A DNA stretch of 64,000 bases from Paenibacillus paeoniae (GTDB lineage Bacteria; Bacillota; Bacilli; Paenibacillales; Paenibacillaceae): assembly GCF_003388735.1 (NCBI RefSeq), contig NZ_QUBQ01000010.1, forward strand, positions 21,356 to 85,355, given 5' to 3'. A model generated the notes under the pieces. The model was given only the letters and a program-made list of their open reading frames with translations. It was not told the DNA's origin and did no database searches. A program made the position numbers and the translations under genes. Shown here one piece after another: positions 53,842 to 63,346 of this stretch; positions within the stretch are counted from its first letter, which is position 1; every line of letters begins with the position of its first letter.

Positions 53842-53871
53842 ATGAATACCCCTTCCTGATTGCCAACCCCG

Positions 53872-54615
53872 TTAACCGATAGTTGGCGGAATGCCCAGTG
53901 TGCCAAAGATTCGAAAGGCTGTGTGTATATGCTCTGCTGCCCGGGACAATGCCGGCTGTCCATGGCCCGGCAGCAGCATCTCCGGCTCCAAAGCTGCGAG
54001 CTGCTCTATACTTGCAGCAAGAGCGCTAATGGAGAAATCATGCGTACTGAGCATTGATATTTTGCCTCCGTACATGACCGTGTCTCCGCTAATCAAGACG
54101 GCCGGCCCGTCCGCTGTTTCCATGTAATAGCAGGTGTCGTAGCGTGAATGCCCCGGCGTATGCATCGCGGTGAAAGAATAATTGCCAAGTGTGAGCTGCT
54201 CCCCGTCCTGGATTCGAATAGCGGCCTTGCAAGGCGTCCAGCTATAGTCCGGCGGATAGAAGCCAGCCAATCTGGCCCGGGGGAGGTCGATTGCTGCCTC
54301 ATCTCCCTCTTCAAGAACGGGAGCCGCCTCATCCAGCAAGACCACCTGCGCGCCGGTACGTCGAACAATCTCCGCTGCCCCTCCAGAATGATCGGCATGC
54401 AGATGGGTGAGCAGAATATGTGTCACATCTGCCATGCTGATGTGATGCTCTTCCAGATGGCTTGCCATCTCATCCACGGACAAGCCTGTACCGCTATCGA
54501 TCAACGCGATGCCTTCTCCCGTATCCACCGCATAGACATTGCAGTCGGCCGGATGTGTCCAGTCGAAGCCCAGCTTCCCGCTTCCTATCAAGTAAATATC
54601 TCTGCTTATCCTCAT
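53872..54615 (-). CDS. Metallo-beta-lactamase-fold hydrolase
   Basis: 247 residues from ATG 54615 (MRISRDIYLIGSGKLGFDWT). The metal site is HLHADH at 71-76, with further ligands in MHTPGHSRYD, LISGDTVMYG and LLPGHGQP. In catabolic operons this fold often hydrolyses lactones made by dehydrogenases such as the Gfo/Idh enzyme encoded next to it. That pairing is inference. No signal peptide, so cytoplasmic. Confidence 0.87.
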   Translation of the reverse strand: MRISRDIYLIGSGKLGFDWTHPADCNVYAVDTGEGIALIDSGTGLSVDEMASHLEEHHISMADVTHILLTHLHADHSGGAAEIVRRTGAQVVLLDEAAPVLEEGDEAAIDLPRARLAGFYPPDYSWTPCKAAIRIQDGEQLTLGNYSFTAMHTPGHSRYDTCYYMETADGPAVLISGDTVMYGGKISMLSTHDFSISALAASIEQLAALEPEMLLPGHGQPALSRAAEHIHTAFRIFGTLGIPPTIG

Positions 54616-54690
54616 CTCAATCCTTGACCTGCACAATCCATGCGAGTTCGACAGCTGCCCGATCCAGCGTCAATCTCCGAAGTTGCGCCT

Positions 54691-55767
54691 TCAATTGGGA
54701 CTCCCGGGATGATACTTTCTAATGCCGTTCCCGGCAAGCTGGACCGTTTCCCCCATACGGGCCGCATCCACAATCGCTTCGGCAATTTCCATCACATGCA
54801 CCGAATCAGAAAGCGGCATAATCGACGACGGTTGGTTCTTCCTAATCTGATTCACAAAATGAGTGAGCTCACTCAGAATGGCACCGCCAATTCCTTCTGG
54901 TCCTGTCGGCCATAACGTTGTCTCCGGATGCTGCAATCCGCTATCCGTCCAGATTGTAAAGCCAGGATGTGCTAGATTGAACTTCGCTGTCCCTTTATCC
55001 CCGATCACTTCGATCTCGGCATCGATTGTACCGTCCAGCTCTAATGTCTCCACCAAATTTTGCGGACCGCCGGAAGGAACCATCCAGCTGGAATCCAGTG
55101 AAGCGACCAGCCCATTCTCGAATACCAGGACGGCAGAGAACAAATCAGGATGTACATAACCGCTCATATTTCGTTCAAATGCAGATACCCGAACACATCT
55201 GCAGCCGGCGTACCAGACGATAAGATCCAACTCATGCACCCCTGATTCATACACAGGATGCACGCGGTTGCCAAAGGAATGAAACCATGAGCGGCTGAAA
55301 TTCCGTTTGGAGCGAATAGTCGCCACGTTTCCCAGCACGCCACTGTCAATGCTGCGCTTGATCGCATAATAAGGCTGGCTGAAGCGAGAGATATTGCCGA
55401 CCATCACCTGCCGGTTGGTCTCAGCCTGTAGATACTGGATCGCCTGGGCCTCCTCGCTAGTGACGGAAAGCGGCTTTTCCACAATGACATGCTTGCCGTA
55501 CTTCAACGCCGCAATGACTAGCGGACCATGCGACCGCTCATCGGACACGATATCTACCGCATCCAGATCATCTCTTCTGATAAGCTCCAATGCATCTTGA
55601 TAGCAATCCTCGCTTTTTATGCCAAACTCCGCCGCTGTTGCTTCAAGAACAGGCTGATAGATATCCGCAATCGCAACCACTTCCACATGAGCCAATTGGC
55701 GGAGCACCCGCACATGCAGCCTGCCGAATCGTCCTGCTCCGATTAATCCGATACGCAGCTTCTCCAT
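54691..55767 (-). CDS. Gfo/Idh/MocA-family oxidoreductase
   Basis: 358 residues. The Rossmann motif LIGAGRFGRLH lies at 8-18 and the conserved EKP at 97-99, with the C-terminal substrate domain containing HPVYESGVHELDLIVWY. The family oxidises or reduces sugars, inositols and related compounds with NAD(P). It is 21 bp after the second permease and upstream of the MBL gene. Confidence 0.92.
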   Translation of the reverse strand: MEKLRIGLIGAGRFGRLHVRVLRQLAHVEVVAIADIYQPVLEATAAEFGIKSEDCYQDALELIRRDDLDAVDIVSDERSHGPLVIAALKYGKHVIVEKPLSVTSEEAQAIQYLQAETNRQVMVGNISRFSQPYYAIKRSIDSGVLGNVATIRSKRNFSRSWFHSFGNRVHPVYESGVHELDLIVWYAGCRCVRVSAFERNMSGYVHPDLFSAVLVFENGLVASLDSSWMVPSGGPQNLVETLELDGTIDAEIEVIGDKGTAKFNLAHPGFTIWTDSGLQHPETTLWPTGPEGIGGAILSELTHFVNQIRKNQPSSIMPLSDSVHVMEIAEAIVDAARMGETVQLAGNGIRKYHPGSPN

Positions 55768-55788
55768 GGCAACACCTCCATGAACCGA

Positions 55789-56604
55789 TTATTTGACCGC
55801 ACCAGCCGTAAGACCTTTCACGAAATACTTGCCGACAAAAGCGAAGAAGATGACAACCGGCAGCAAGGCAAGCACCGCACCAGCTGTTGTCCAGCCCCAG
55901 CGGACCGTATATTGACCCATAATAGCGTTAAGACCAATTGGGAGCGTACGCAACGTATCGCTGTTAATCAATACCGACGAGAATGCAAATTCCGTCCAAG
56001 CCATAATGAACGCATACACGGATATTGTAGCGATGCCCGGTCCAATGAGCGGCAATATAATCTGGAACAATGTCCGCATACGGCCCGCACCATCTATGGC
56101 TGCCGACTCATCCAGCGCAATCGGCACATTGTCGAAAAATCCGTGCATCAGCCATACGGAGAACGGCGCGGCGAAGGTTACATTGATGACTACCAAGCCC
56201 AGCAAAGAATTGACCAGATTCAAATCGGCCATTAATTGATAAACGGGAACCAGCAGCAGGATGCCCGGAAACACATACGTAGCCAATATGAGTCGGCTAA
56301 CAAACTTGCGTCCCTTGAACTTCATCCGGTACAGCGCGAAGCTCGCCGGGATAACGATGAGTACGGATATGGCCATCGTGCCGATCGAGACGATAATGCT
56401 GTTGGACAAATTCGTCAAATAGGATGTCTGTTCAATCAGTTCTTGATAATGAATAAGTGTAAAGGTCTTGGGGAATAGATCCGGCTTCAAGATTTGATCG
56501 GCCGGCTTGAATGAAGATACGATAACCCAGTAGAAGGGAAAGACAATCAAAAAGGTCAGCAATATACCGATGATGTATCGGAATATTTTCACGACAGTCA
56601 CCAA
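55789..56604 (-). CDS. Carbohydrate ABC transporter permease (MalG type)
   Basis: 271 residues, six membrane segments. The EAA loop of the CUT1 family is visible as DESAAIDGAGRMRTLFQIIL. It pairs with the MalF-type permease encoded 30 bp upstream. Begins MVTVVKIFRYIIGILLTFLI. The operon carries no ATPase gene, so the permeases probably use a shared MsmX-like ATPase from elsewhere. Confidence 0.92.
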   Translation of the reverse strand: MVTVVKIFRYIIGILLTFLIVFPFYWVIVSSFKPADQILKPDLFPKTFTLIHYQELIEQTSYLTNLSNSIIVSIGTMAISVLIVIPASFALYRMKFKGRKFVSRLILATYVFPGILLLVPVYQLMADLNLVNSLLGLVVINVTFAAPFSVWLMHGFFDNVPIALDESAAIDGAGRMRTLFQIILPLIGPGIATISVYAFIMAWTEFAFSSVLINSDTLRTLPIGLNAIMGQYTVRWGWTTAGAVLALLPVVIFFAFVGKYFVKGLTAGAVK

Positions 56605-56634
56605 CTTTCCGGTAGCGATGAGATAAGCTTGTTG

Positions 56635-57525
56635 CTAATCTTCCTTAGGCCCTGCGTATTTGAGGAAGAAGAAAGCGAATATGCTCAGGAATACAGCAGT
56701 AATGATCGAGGTTGCTGAAGCTTGTCCGATCTTGAATTGCTCGAATGCCTGCTGATAGATCATGACCGGTACAGTCGTAGAAGCTCCCGCCGGACCGCCG
56801 CCCGTTAAAATGTAAATCGTATCGAATATATTGAATGACCATAGTGTGCCGACAAGTCCTAGCGCGAACGTGATCTTCCCAAGCGAAGGGAACGTAATTC
56901 GCCAGAATTTCTGCCATACGTTCGCGCCATCCACATCGGCGGCCTCATAAATGTCTTGTGAAATGGTGGAAAGACCCGCCAATACGATAACCGCCATGAA
57001 CGGGAACCAATGCCAGGTATTAATAAAGATAACGATCGGGAAGGACCAGAAGCTGTCGCCCAGCAAATTAATCGGTTTGTCAATAAGATGAAGCGATTGT
57101 AGCACGTTGTTAAAAATACCGTAGGAACCGTTAAATATCCATTGCCAAAAAATTGCGACTACAATTGTCGGTATAATCCAAGGGATGATTATCCAGTTGC
57201 GTGCGAAATTCGTCATACGCGATGCTTTGTTTAACAACAACGCTACGCTGAAGGCAAGCACTGTCTGCATCAAGCCGTTGCCAAACACCCATATCAAGCT
57301 CTTCTTCCAAGCCGTCCAGTAAGCGCTTGACGTTAACGTGGATTTGTATTGATCCAATCCGACGAACGTACCTTTTGTACCGATAAACCCAGTGCTATAG
57401 AAGCTTTCTTTGATTACACTAAATAAAGGAATAAATATAGTCACCACGATCCAAATCACAATAGGTGCAACTAGCAGATAGGGCAGCAGTTTGTTAAACC
57501 TTTTACCTTTGCCTAACATCTCCAA
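56635..57525 (-). CDS. Carbohydrate ABC transporter permease (MalF type)
   Basis: 296 residues, six predicted membrane segments. The EAA motif is EAADVDGANVWQKFWRITFP. The length indicates the short MalF form without the large periplasmic loop, typical of Firmicutes. It follows the solute-binding lipoprotein by 77 bp. Confidence 0.92.
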   Translation of the reverse strand: MEMLGKGKRFNKLLPYLLVAPIVIWIVVTIFIPLFSVIKESFYSTGFIGTKGTFVGLDQYKSTLTSSAYWTAWKKSLIWVFGNGLMQTVLAFSVALLLNKASRMTNFARNWIIIPWIIPTIVVAIFWQWIFNGSYGIFNNVLQSLHLIDKPINLLGDSFWSFPIVIFINTWHWFPFMAVIVLAGLSTISQDIYEAADVDGANVWQKFWRITFPSLGKITFALGLVGTLWSFNIFDTIYILTGGGPAGASTTVPVMIYQQAFEQFKIGQASATSIITAVFLSIFAFFFLKYAGPKED

Positions 57526-57602
57526 GCTTGTTCACTCCCCTGGAGGGATGAGAAGGGGCATGACTATACCTCACACCCCTGCCCATCAAACCCCTCGTCC
57601 AA

Positions 57603-58946
57603 TTATTTCACAGCAGTTTCCATTTGAGCTTGTCCCCATTCAACTGATTCCTCAATTGACTTGCCAGCTATGATGATATTCTCTAGCGTTTGGGCCATAT
57701 AGTTAGGACCAGCAATCTGGCCAATCTTTGTTGCTACGCCGTCTGTGAAGCCAAACAGCGCTCCTTTGCTGGAAGCCTCGATCAGTACCTCAACTTGATC
57801 CTTGTATTTGCTAATAACTGGATCATTCCAGAAGCTGTCCGCCTTGCTGCCGTCTTCCGTAACCGGAAGGAACAGGCCCGGCTCCGCATTGACAAAGCTG
57901 CCGTAAGTCTCAGGCTCAAACAAGAATTCGAAGAACTTTGTGATTGCTTCTTTCTTCGCCTCATCTTTAGTAAGAACCATAATGCCGTTGGAATAGTAGA
58001 TGCTTCCTTGCTCTCCGCCTTCCCCTACCGGCATAGGCACGACACCCAGATCGGAGGCAGGACGTCCCGATTCCGCTTCAAATGTCGACAAGTATTGACC
58101 CTTCTCGATCGCCATCGCCACGCTGCCGGAGTTGAACAGCGCTTGCGGCTCGCCCCATTGATACGTGTTGCTGTCTGGCGGAGAAAACTTCAACAGATCG
58201 GTATACATTTGATAAGCCGCAACGGTTTTTTCATTATTGAATGTGATCTCGTTGTTGCCATTGATGACATGCTTGGCTCCGCCGGATACTAGGAAGCTGT
58301 ACAGTACCTGGTCAGTTGCCATCGACTTCGATGCCGGAAGAGCAATGCCATACTGGTTGCCGGAGGTCAGCTTCTCGGCAGCCGCCTTCAGCTCTGCCCA
58401 AGTTTTTGGAGGCTCTACGTTAGCCGCTTGAAGCAGATCATTCCGATACCACAGCACTTGAACCATACCGAAGACCGGAACTGCCCAAGTCTGACCGTCA
58501 TACTTGTACGGTTCAAGGGCTGTATCCAAGAAACCATGCTTGCTGTTCAGGGTCTCAATAATGTCATCAACGGGTTGAACCACTCCCAGTTCTTTGATCA
58601 GAGTCGTATAATCCGGTATTGTAAAGAGCAGGTCCGGGCCTGTGCCCGTCATGATGGCCGCCGGGAATTTCGAATACGCATCTCCCCAGCCTTGAACTTG
58701 TGGTGTCACTTTGATGTCCGGATTTGCTTTGTTGAATGCATCCGTAATTTCCTGGAATCGCTTCACCCGATTAGGCGGCTCCTCCATGTGCCAAAGCGTA
58801 ATTTCCGTGACTTTGTCTGCACCGCCCGTATTGGTGCTTTTCTCTTTATTTCCCTCCGAGCCGCCGCTATTCGACGAGCATGCTGCCAACACCGTTTGAA
58901 GCACGATGACCAGTGCGATCAGCAGCAAAAACTTTTTGCTTTTCAT
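57603..58946 (-). CDS. Extracellular solute-binding lipoprotein (sugar ABC transporter)
   Basis: 447 residues. The signal peptide ends in the lipobox LAAC (cysteine at 23). The mature protein follows the CUT1 binding-protein pattern: ITLWHMEEPPNRVKRFQEIT, MTGTGPDLLFTIPDY and MVQVLWYRNDLLQAANVEPP. It should bind an oligosaccharide or a sugar derivative outside the cell. Its start is 2 bp after the stop of the PLP enzyme, which ties these genes into one unit. Confidence 0.92.
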   Translation of the reverse strand: MKSKKFLLLIALVIVLQTVLAACSSNSGGSEGNKEKSTNTGGADKVTEITLWHMEEPPNRVKRFQEITDAFNKANPDIKVTPQVQGWGDAYSKFPAAIMTGTGPDLLFTIPDYTTLIKELGVVQPVDDIIETLNSKHGFLDTALEPYKYDGQTWAVPVFGMVQVLWYRNDLLQAANVEPPKTWAELKAAAEKLTSGNQYGIALPASKSMATDQVLYSFLVSGGAKHVINGNNEITFNNEKTVAAYQMYTDLLKFSPPDSNTYQWGEPQALFNSGSVAMAIEKGQYLSTFEAESGRPASDLGVVPMPVGEGGEQGSIYYSNGIMVLTKDEAKKEAITKFFEFLFEPETYGSFVNAEPGLFLPVTEDGSKADSFWNDPVISKYKDQVEVLIEASSKGALFGFTDGVATKIGQIAGPNYMAQTLENIIIAGKSIEESVEWGQAQMETAVK

Positions 58947-58948
58947 GA

Positions 58949-60142
58949 CTAGACACTCCCTTTTGTATGATTTATTGCAGCGGACATATCCTTAAGGCCA
59001 TGCCCGGTTACAATCGATATTATGGTGGCACTCTGCTCAAGCAAGCCCGTTTGCTGCATTTGCGCTGCTGCGGCAACTGCTGTCACGGATGACAGCTCGG
59101 CTAGCACGCCTTCGCGTTCCGCCAGCAGCCTGCGATAACGGATTAATTCCTCATCCGCTATAGCCAGTGCAATCCCCTCGGATTCTCGAATGACGGACAA
59201 GGTGCGCGTACCATCCGCCGGATAAGTTATCAAAGGATCGGCTATCCCCGAAGCGATCGTCTGAGCCGGATCGCTCCAAGGTTGTACGTCAATCTCTTCA
59301 TCGCGGAACGCTCTCACAATCGGAGCACAGCCTTCCGCCTGTACGCCTGCCATACGCGGCAGCTTGTCCGTAAATCCAGCCAACTTCATTTCTTTAAAAC
59401 CTTTGTAGATACCGGATAACAAGGGCCCTGCCCCAATCGGTACGATAATCCAATCTGGTACCTTGCCGAGCTGGAAGGCCAGCTCATAGGCAACCGTCTT
59501 GTTGCCTTCTACTGCATAAGGATTCATATAGGTGGATGTCAAATTAAAAGCTTGTCGTGCGGCAGCCATCTCTTCAGCGACCCTGTAGGCATCGCTATAA
59601 TGACCTTTCACCGTATGGAGTACTGCGCCGTACTGCTCCATCGCGGATCGTTTCTCCTCTGGCGTACCCTCGGGCACATAGATCGCACAGCGCAATCCGG
59701 CACGTGCCGCATAGGCTGCGGCAGCCACGCCTGTATTGCCGGTTGAAGCACATACAACCTCGTTCAAACCAAATTGTACGGCTGCTGTCATGGCAACTGC
59801 GAGCGGTCTGTCTTTGAAAGCCAATGTCGGATTAACCGATTCCAACTTTAGAAATAAAGATTGATTATTGCCTGTATTGAATAGGTTGTTAGTGCGAATA
59901 AGCGGCGTACCGCCCTCGCCGAGCGTAATCATTCTCTGATTAGGCCATACCGGAAGCAACTCTCGAAATCTCCCAATCTCATTACCTGCTGCGGAAGCCA
60001 ATGGTTGAAAATAGGCTTGGCTGAAAACCTGCTTGTAATCATATTGAATATCCAGAGTCCCCTTGCAACGACGACAAGTATAGATGGGCTCTATCTCATA
60101 GGTCTCTCCGCAAAACCAGCATACCGGTCGAAACGTATTCAT
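58949..60142 (-). CDS. Threonine-synthase-like PLP-dependent enzyme
   Basis: 397 residues. An N-terminal zinc ribbon (Cys8, 11, 23, 26) precedes a fold-type II PLP domain. Lys110 in NPTLAFKDRP is the expected PLP Schiff-base lysine, and CASTGNTGVA (131-140) the phosphate loop. The zinc ribbon is typical of ThrC-like enzymes. Threonine synthase normally sits with hom and thrB, so its place in a sugar operon is odd and suggests a beta-elimination or replacement on another amino acid. Overlaps the metallohydrolase gene by 4 bp. Confidence 0.85.
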   Translation of the reverse strand: MNTFRPVCWFCGETYEIEPIYTCRRCKGTLDIQYDYKQVFSQAYFQPLASAAGNEIGRFRELLPVWPNQRMITLGEGGTPLIRTNNLFNTGNNQSLFLKLESVNPTLAFKDRPLAVAMTAAVQFGLNEVVCASTGNTGVAAAAYAARAGLRCAIYVPEGTPEEKRSAMEQYGAVLHTVKGHYSDAYRVAEEMAAARQAFNLTSTYMNPYAVEGNKTVAYELAFQLGKVPDWIIVPIGAGPLLSGIYKGFKEMKLAGFTDKLPRMAGVQAEGCAPIVRAFRDEEIDVQPWSDPAQTIASGIADPLITYPADGTRTLSVIRESEGIALAIADEELIRYRRLLAEREGVLAELSSVTAVAAAAQMQQTGLLEQSATIISIVTGHGLKDMSAAINHTKGSV

Positions 60143-61362
60143 AGCCGTTCTTCCTCCGCTCCCAATGCAGCCTGTCCTGATAGGGCCAATGCAGAATGAA
60201 CATACATTCGATAAGCGCTGTGCAGTTGTCCAAGCTCAATATACTCTTCATCCGAATGGGCCTGTTCAATGTTACCGGGTCCGCACACGATGATTTCAGG
60301 ACATATCTCTTGCAGCAAAGCTCCGTCTGTCCAAAATTGTAATCCAATCGGTTCAACATTCACCGGTGTATCCTCTGCTGCGAACTCCGTTTGATAAGCC
60401 TCCAGCATAGCTTTCACCAGCAAACTGTCAGCGCTCGTCCCCATTGGACCATGCGGTACGCCGTGAAAATTGTCTGCGATGCGAATCCCTCCATCAAAGT
60501 CGGGATGCTCTTCACGAACAGCGGCTAATGTCAATTCCAGTTCCGCCAAAGCCAACTCGGCTGTCTCTCCGGGCAACAAGCGCCGTTCAAAGCCAATGGC
60601 ACAATAGTTCGGCACGATAACGGGTCTGGTTCCTCCCTGTATCATCCCGATATTCAGAGACGGAGAACCGAGCAGCGGATGATTTCGAAGCTTCAACTTC
60701 GGCAAATAATGATCCTGAATGTAGTTGATCCATCGTGAGGCCCGATAGATCGCGTTCACGCCTTGCTCAGGTACGCTTCCGTGGACGGAGCGGCCTGCGA
60801 AATCCGCTTCAAACCAGGCGACTCCTTTATGCGCAATGCCGACTCTCATACCGGTCGGCTCGCCGACGACAGCGTAATCAGCTCGAAAACCGCTGCGCGC
60901 CAGATGGTAGGCACCCGGGCTATACGTTTCTTCCCCGATTGTTCCCGCAAAGAAGACATCTCCAGCCATACTAACGCCGCTGCGGTGAATAGATGCGAGA
61001 GTCATCATCATGGCCGCAAGTGCGCCTTTCATATCTACGCTGCCTCTGCCATACAGTCGATCTCCGATTCGAATCGCCTTGAACGGACCTTTCATACCAT
61101 AAGGGGGAACCGTATCTAGATGACCGTTTAGGAGCAAGGATTGGCCTCCTCCACTCCCAACAAGCCGTGCAAGCACATTGGGACGACCGGGGATCGCCTC
61201 TTGCAGCTGGCATTCGATCCCCTGGTCTTGAAACCACTGTTGAATGTATACGGCTAACCGCATCTCCTGTTCGGGTACCTCGCTATGGCTCTCAATCGCA
61301 ATGAGACTTGCTAATAGCTCTTCAAGCTCTCCAGGGGCTGAGGCGGCCATATCCTGATTCAT
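60139..61362 (-). CDS. M20-family metallohydrolase (ArgE/DapE/carboxypeptidase-like)
   Basis: 407 residues from ATG 61362 (MNQDMAASAPGELEELLASL), which overlaps the isomerase stop as TGATG. An ATG six codons upstream is also possible. The first metal motif NGHLDTVPPYG and the catalytic TIGEETYSPGAYH are present, as is EPTGMRVGIAHKG. The family removes acyl groups from amino acids or cleaves dipeptides. In this operon it may release an amino acid that the neighbouring PLP enzyme then handles (inference). Confidence 0.87.
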   Translation of the reverse strand: MNQDMAASAPGELEELLASLIAIESHSEVPEQEMRLAVYIQQWFQDQGIECQLQEAIPGRPNVLARLVGSGGGQSLLLNGHLDTVPPYGMKGPFKAIRIGDRLYGRGSVDMKGALAAMMMTLASIHRSGVSMAGDVFFAGTIGEETYSPGAYHLARSGFRADYAVVGEPTGMRVGIAHKGVAWFEADFAGRSVHGSVPEQGVNAIYRASRWINYIQDHYLPKLKLRNHPLLGSPSLNIGMIQGGTRPVIVPNYCAIGFERRLLPGETAELALAELELTLAAVREEHPDFDGGIRIADNFHGVPHGPMGTSADSLLVKAMLEAYQTEFAAEDTPVNVEPIGLQFWTDGALLQEICPEIIVCGPGNIEQAHSDEEYIELGQLHSAYRMYVHSALALSGQAALGAEEERL

Positions 61363-62309
61363 CAGCCTTGCTTGCCCCATCCGAATTCTTCGAGGTATTC
61401 CTTGGATTCTTCAGCTACTCTGTCGAAGTCTGTCATGCTCACGCCTGAAGGATCGCCGACACCGTACAAGCCCCCTGTCTGGAAGCCTTCCCACTCCACG
61501 GAGTTGTAGCCCTGGAAGTTGACTTCCTTAAGCGCTTCCGCCATTTCACGAAAATCGACAAAGCCTGCGCCAAACCATACGTGCTGAGATTGCATGATGT
61601 TAGGGAAACCAACCTCGTCTTTGACATGCGTGACACGAATTCGGTCGCCTAACTTGCGTATCGCTTCCTTAATCGGCATGCGCGGCTTAACGGTTGTATA
61701 GAACGTGCCCACATCTACACAGGCATAGACATTGGGACGATCAACCAGTTCAAACAGCTTCAGCATATCGTCAATGTTGTTAATGAGGGTACCTTGGATC
61801 AATTCAATGCTGACGTCGATTCCTTTTGTTCGGGCATAATCCGCAACCTCTTGTGTCGCTGTAACCACTTGATGCCATGCTTCTTTCCGCGTCATCAGGT
61901 TGTAGAGCGGCGGATCGTAGTAACCGTCTCCAATTAGCGTCACGACTGTACCTGCGCCCATATCGGAAGCAGCGTCGATCGCTTTCTTGAATTTGGCGAT
62001 ACCAGCATCGCGGTCAAAGTAACGCGGCGTTACAAAGGTGGTATGACAGCCGATAGAGGAGAAGGCCAGTCCTGTTTCGTCCATTGCTTTGCGTACTTTC
62101 TTAACTGTGTCGTCATATTCATGAGGCAATATTTCTTGAATCTTCGGATAGATGACATCGAAGCCCTCATAGCCGTAGGAAGCGATTTGTCTAATGCACC
62201 ACTCTAGTGATTTATCTCCCCAGGAGTTCCAGGCAGGACCTGCAATCTCCAGTCTTCCCCACGGCATGTTTGGCCAAATCTCGAACGACAGCTTCAAATG
62301 ATTACTCAT
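61362..62309 (-). CDS. Xylose-isomerase-like TIM-barrel sugar isomerase/epimerase
   Basis: 315 residues. The AP_endonuc_2 fold shows DVSIELIQGTLINNIDDMLK, YACVDVGTFYTT, IRVTHVKDEVGF and YNSVEWEGFQ, supplying the Glu/Asp/His metal ligands. Members isomerise or epimerise sugars, such as IolE/IolI relatives. First enzyme gene after gntR (19 bp gap). Confidence 0.88.
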   Translation of the reverse strand: MSNHLKLSFEIWPNMPWGRLEIAGPAWNSWGDKSLEWCIRQIASYGYEGFDVIYPKIQEILPHEYDDTVKKVRKAMDETGLAFSSIGCHTTFVTPRYFDRDAGIAKFKKAIDAASDMGAGTVVTLIGDGYYDPPLYNLMTRKEAWHQVVTATQEVADYARTKGIDVSIELIQGTLINNIDDMLKLFELVDRPNVYACVDVGTFYTTVKPRMPIKEAIRKLGDRIRVTHVKDEVGFPNIMQSQHVWFGAGFVDFREMAEALKEVNFQGYNSVEWEGFQTGGLYGVGDPSGVSMTDFDRVAEESKEYLEEFGWGKQG

Positions 62310-62328
62310 ATTGTTCCTCCTCAGATGT

Positions 62329-63075
62329 CTAGACGTTCATTTCGATTGTAAACTTGTAGCGATCTCCTCTATACAGGGATCTTACATATTCAACCGGACG
62401 TTCCAAACTTTCTGCATAAGTGGTCCTCTCGATCAGCATCGCAGCATCATGTTGTCCAATTTCGAGAATACCGGCTTCTTCCGGATAGACGGCAGCAACC
62501 TCAATGGTTTGAATCGCTTTCACCAGCTTAAGTCCGCAGAACTTCTCCAGCACTTCGTATAACGAGACATTCTCCATATCCATGCCATGAAGCGGTTTCG
62601 CCAGATCGTACACAAGATAAGAGCGCTCTAAAGCCATCGGCTCGCCATCTGCCGTACGCACCCGTACGATCTCCAGTACTTCTTCACCTGTCTCCAATTG
62701 AAGCTGTGCGGCAACTTGCTTGCTGGAAGGAATCACTTGTATGGATACAACCTGCGCGCCTGGAACGGCCCCTCGATTCTGCATATCTGTACTAAAGTTA
62801 GTCAGTTTCGTTAGCGGCTGCTCAATTTTTGGCGTGGACACGAATGTACCAACACCACGTTGGCGATACAATAGACCTTCCTGTACCAGTTCATTAATGG
62901 CTTGCCTTACTGTCAAACGATTAATCTCAAATTCTTCTGACAACTCACGTTCAGAAGGAATCAACTCATCCGGCTTATAATGGTCCGATTGAATCTGATT
63001 CCGCAAATACTCCTTTACTTGAAAGTAAAGAGGCAGTACGCTATTGCGATCGATAAAACCTTTCAAGTCTTTCAT
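62329..63075 (-). CDS. GntR-family regulator with UTRA domain (HutC subfamily)
   Basis: 248 residues. The N-terminal winged helix has LIPSERELSEEFEINRLTVR then RQAINELVQEGLLYRQRGVG, and the C-terminal UTRA domain (about 95-240) binds the effector, often a phosphorylated sugar. It is first in the operon and probably represses it until the substrate is imported. An AAAGACTTG-type start region with the ATG at 63075 is preceded by a good promoter. Confidence 0.92.
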   Translation of the reverse strand: MKDLKGFIDRNSVLPLYFQVKEYLRNQIQSDHYKPDELIPSERELSEEFEINRLTVRQAINELVQEGLLYRQRGVGTFVSTPKIEQPLTKLTNFSTDMQNRGAVPGAQVVSIQVIPSSKQVAAQLQLETGEEVLEIVRVRTADGEPMALERSYLVYDLAKPLHGMDMENVSLYEVLEKFCGLKLVKAIQTIEVAAVYPEEAGILEIGQHDAAMLIERTTYAESLERPVEYVRSLYRGDRYKFTIEMNV

Positions 63076-63110
63076 GGCATCACCCCATTCACGTCATATA
63101 GTGAAGTAGT

Positions 63111-63123
63111 CATCTATACCAGT
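63111..63123 (-). promoter_or_regulatory. Possible operator of the GntR/UTRA regulator
   Basis: Minus-strand ACTGGTATAGATG resembles the half-site of UTRA-type regulators such as NagR/DasR (TGGTATAGACCA-like). A TATAG/CTATA inverted repeat extends further downstream. It lies just after the expected transcription start of the promoter at 63134-63163. Sequence resemblance only. Confidence 0.4.
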
Positions 63124-63133
63124 TGTTGAGTTT

Positions 63134-63163
63134 AATATATTTCAAGCCTCACATATTTGTCAA
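63134..63163 (-). promoter_or_regulatory. Promoter of the catabolic operon
   Basis: Minus-strand TTGACA (63158-63163) and TATATT (63134-63139) at 18-bp spacing in an AT-rich stretch, about 60 bp before the gntR start. It would drive the whole 11-gene unit. Confidence 0.75.
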
Positions 63164-63346
63164 TATAATTTTTTAATGGTTAAAATTCGGAATCCTTTAA
63201 ATTCGCACAATTTCACTGCTTAAATAGTTGTTATAAATTCAAATATTCTAAAAGTTCAATAAAATGATTGCGATTTCACATAATAATTCATATTTCTAGC
63301 TGAATCTTATTGTTTTATAAAAGTTGTAGCTATCAACATTTTCACA

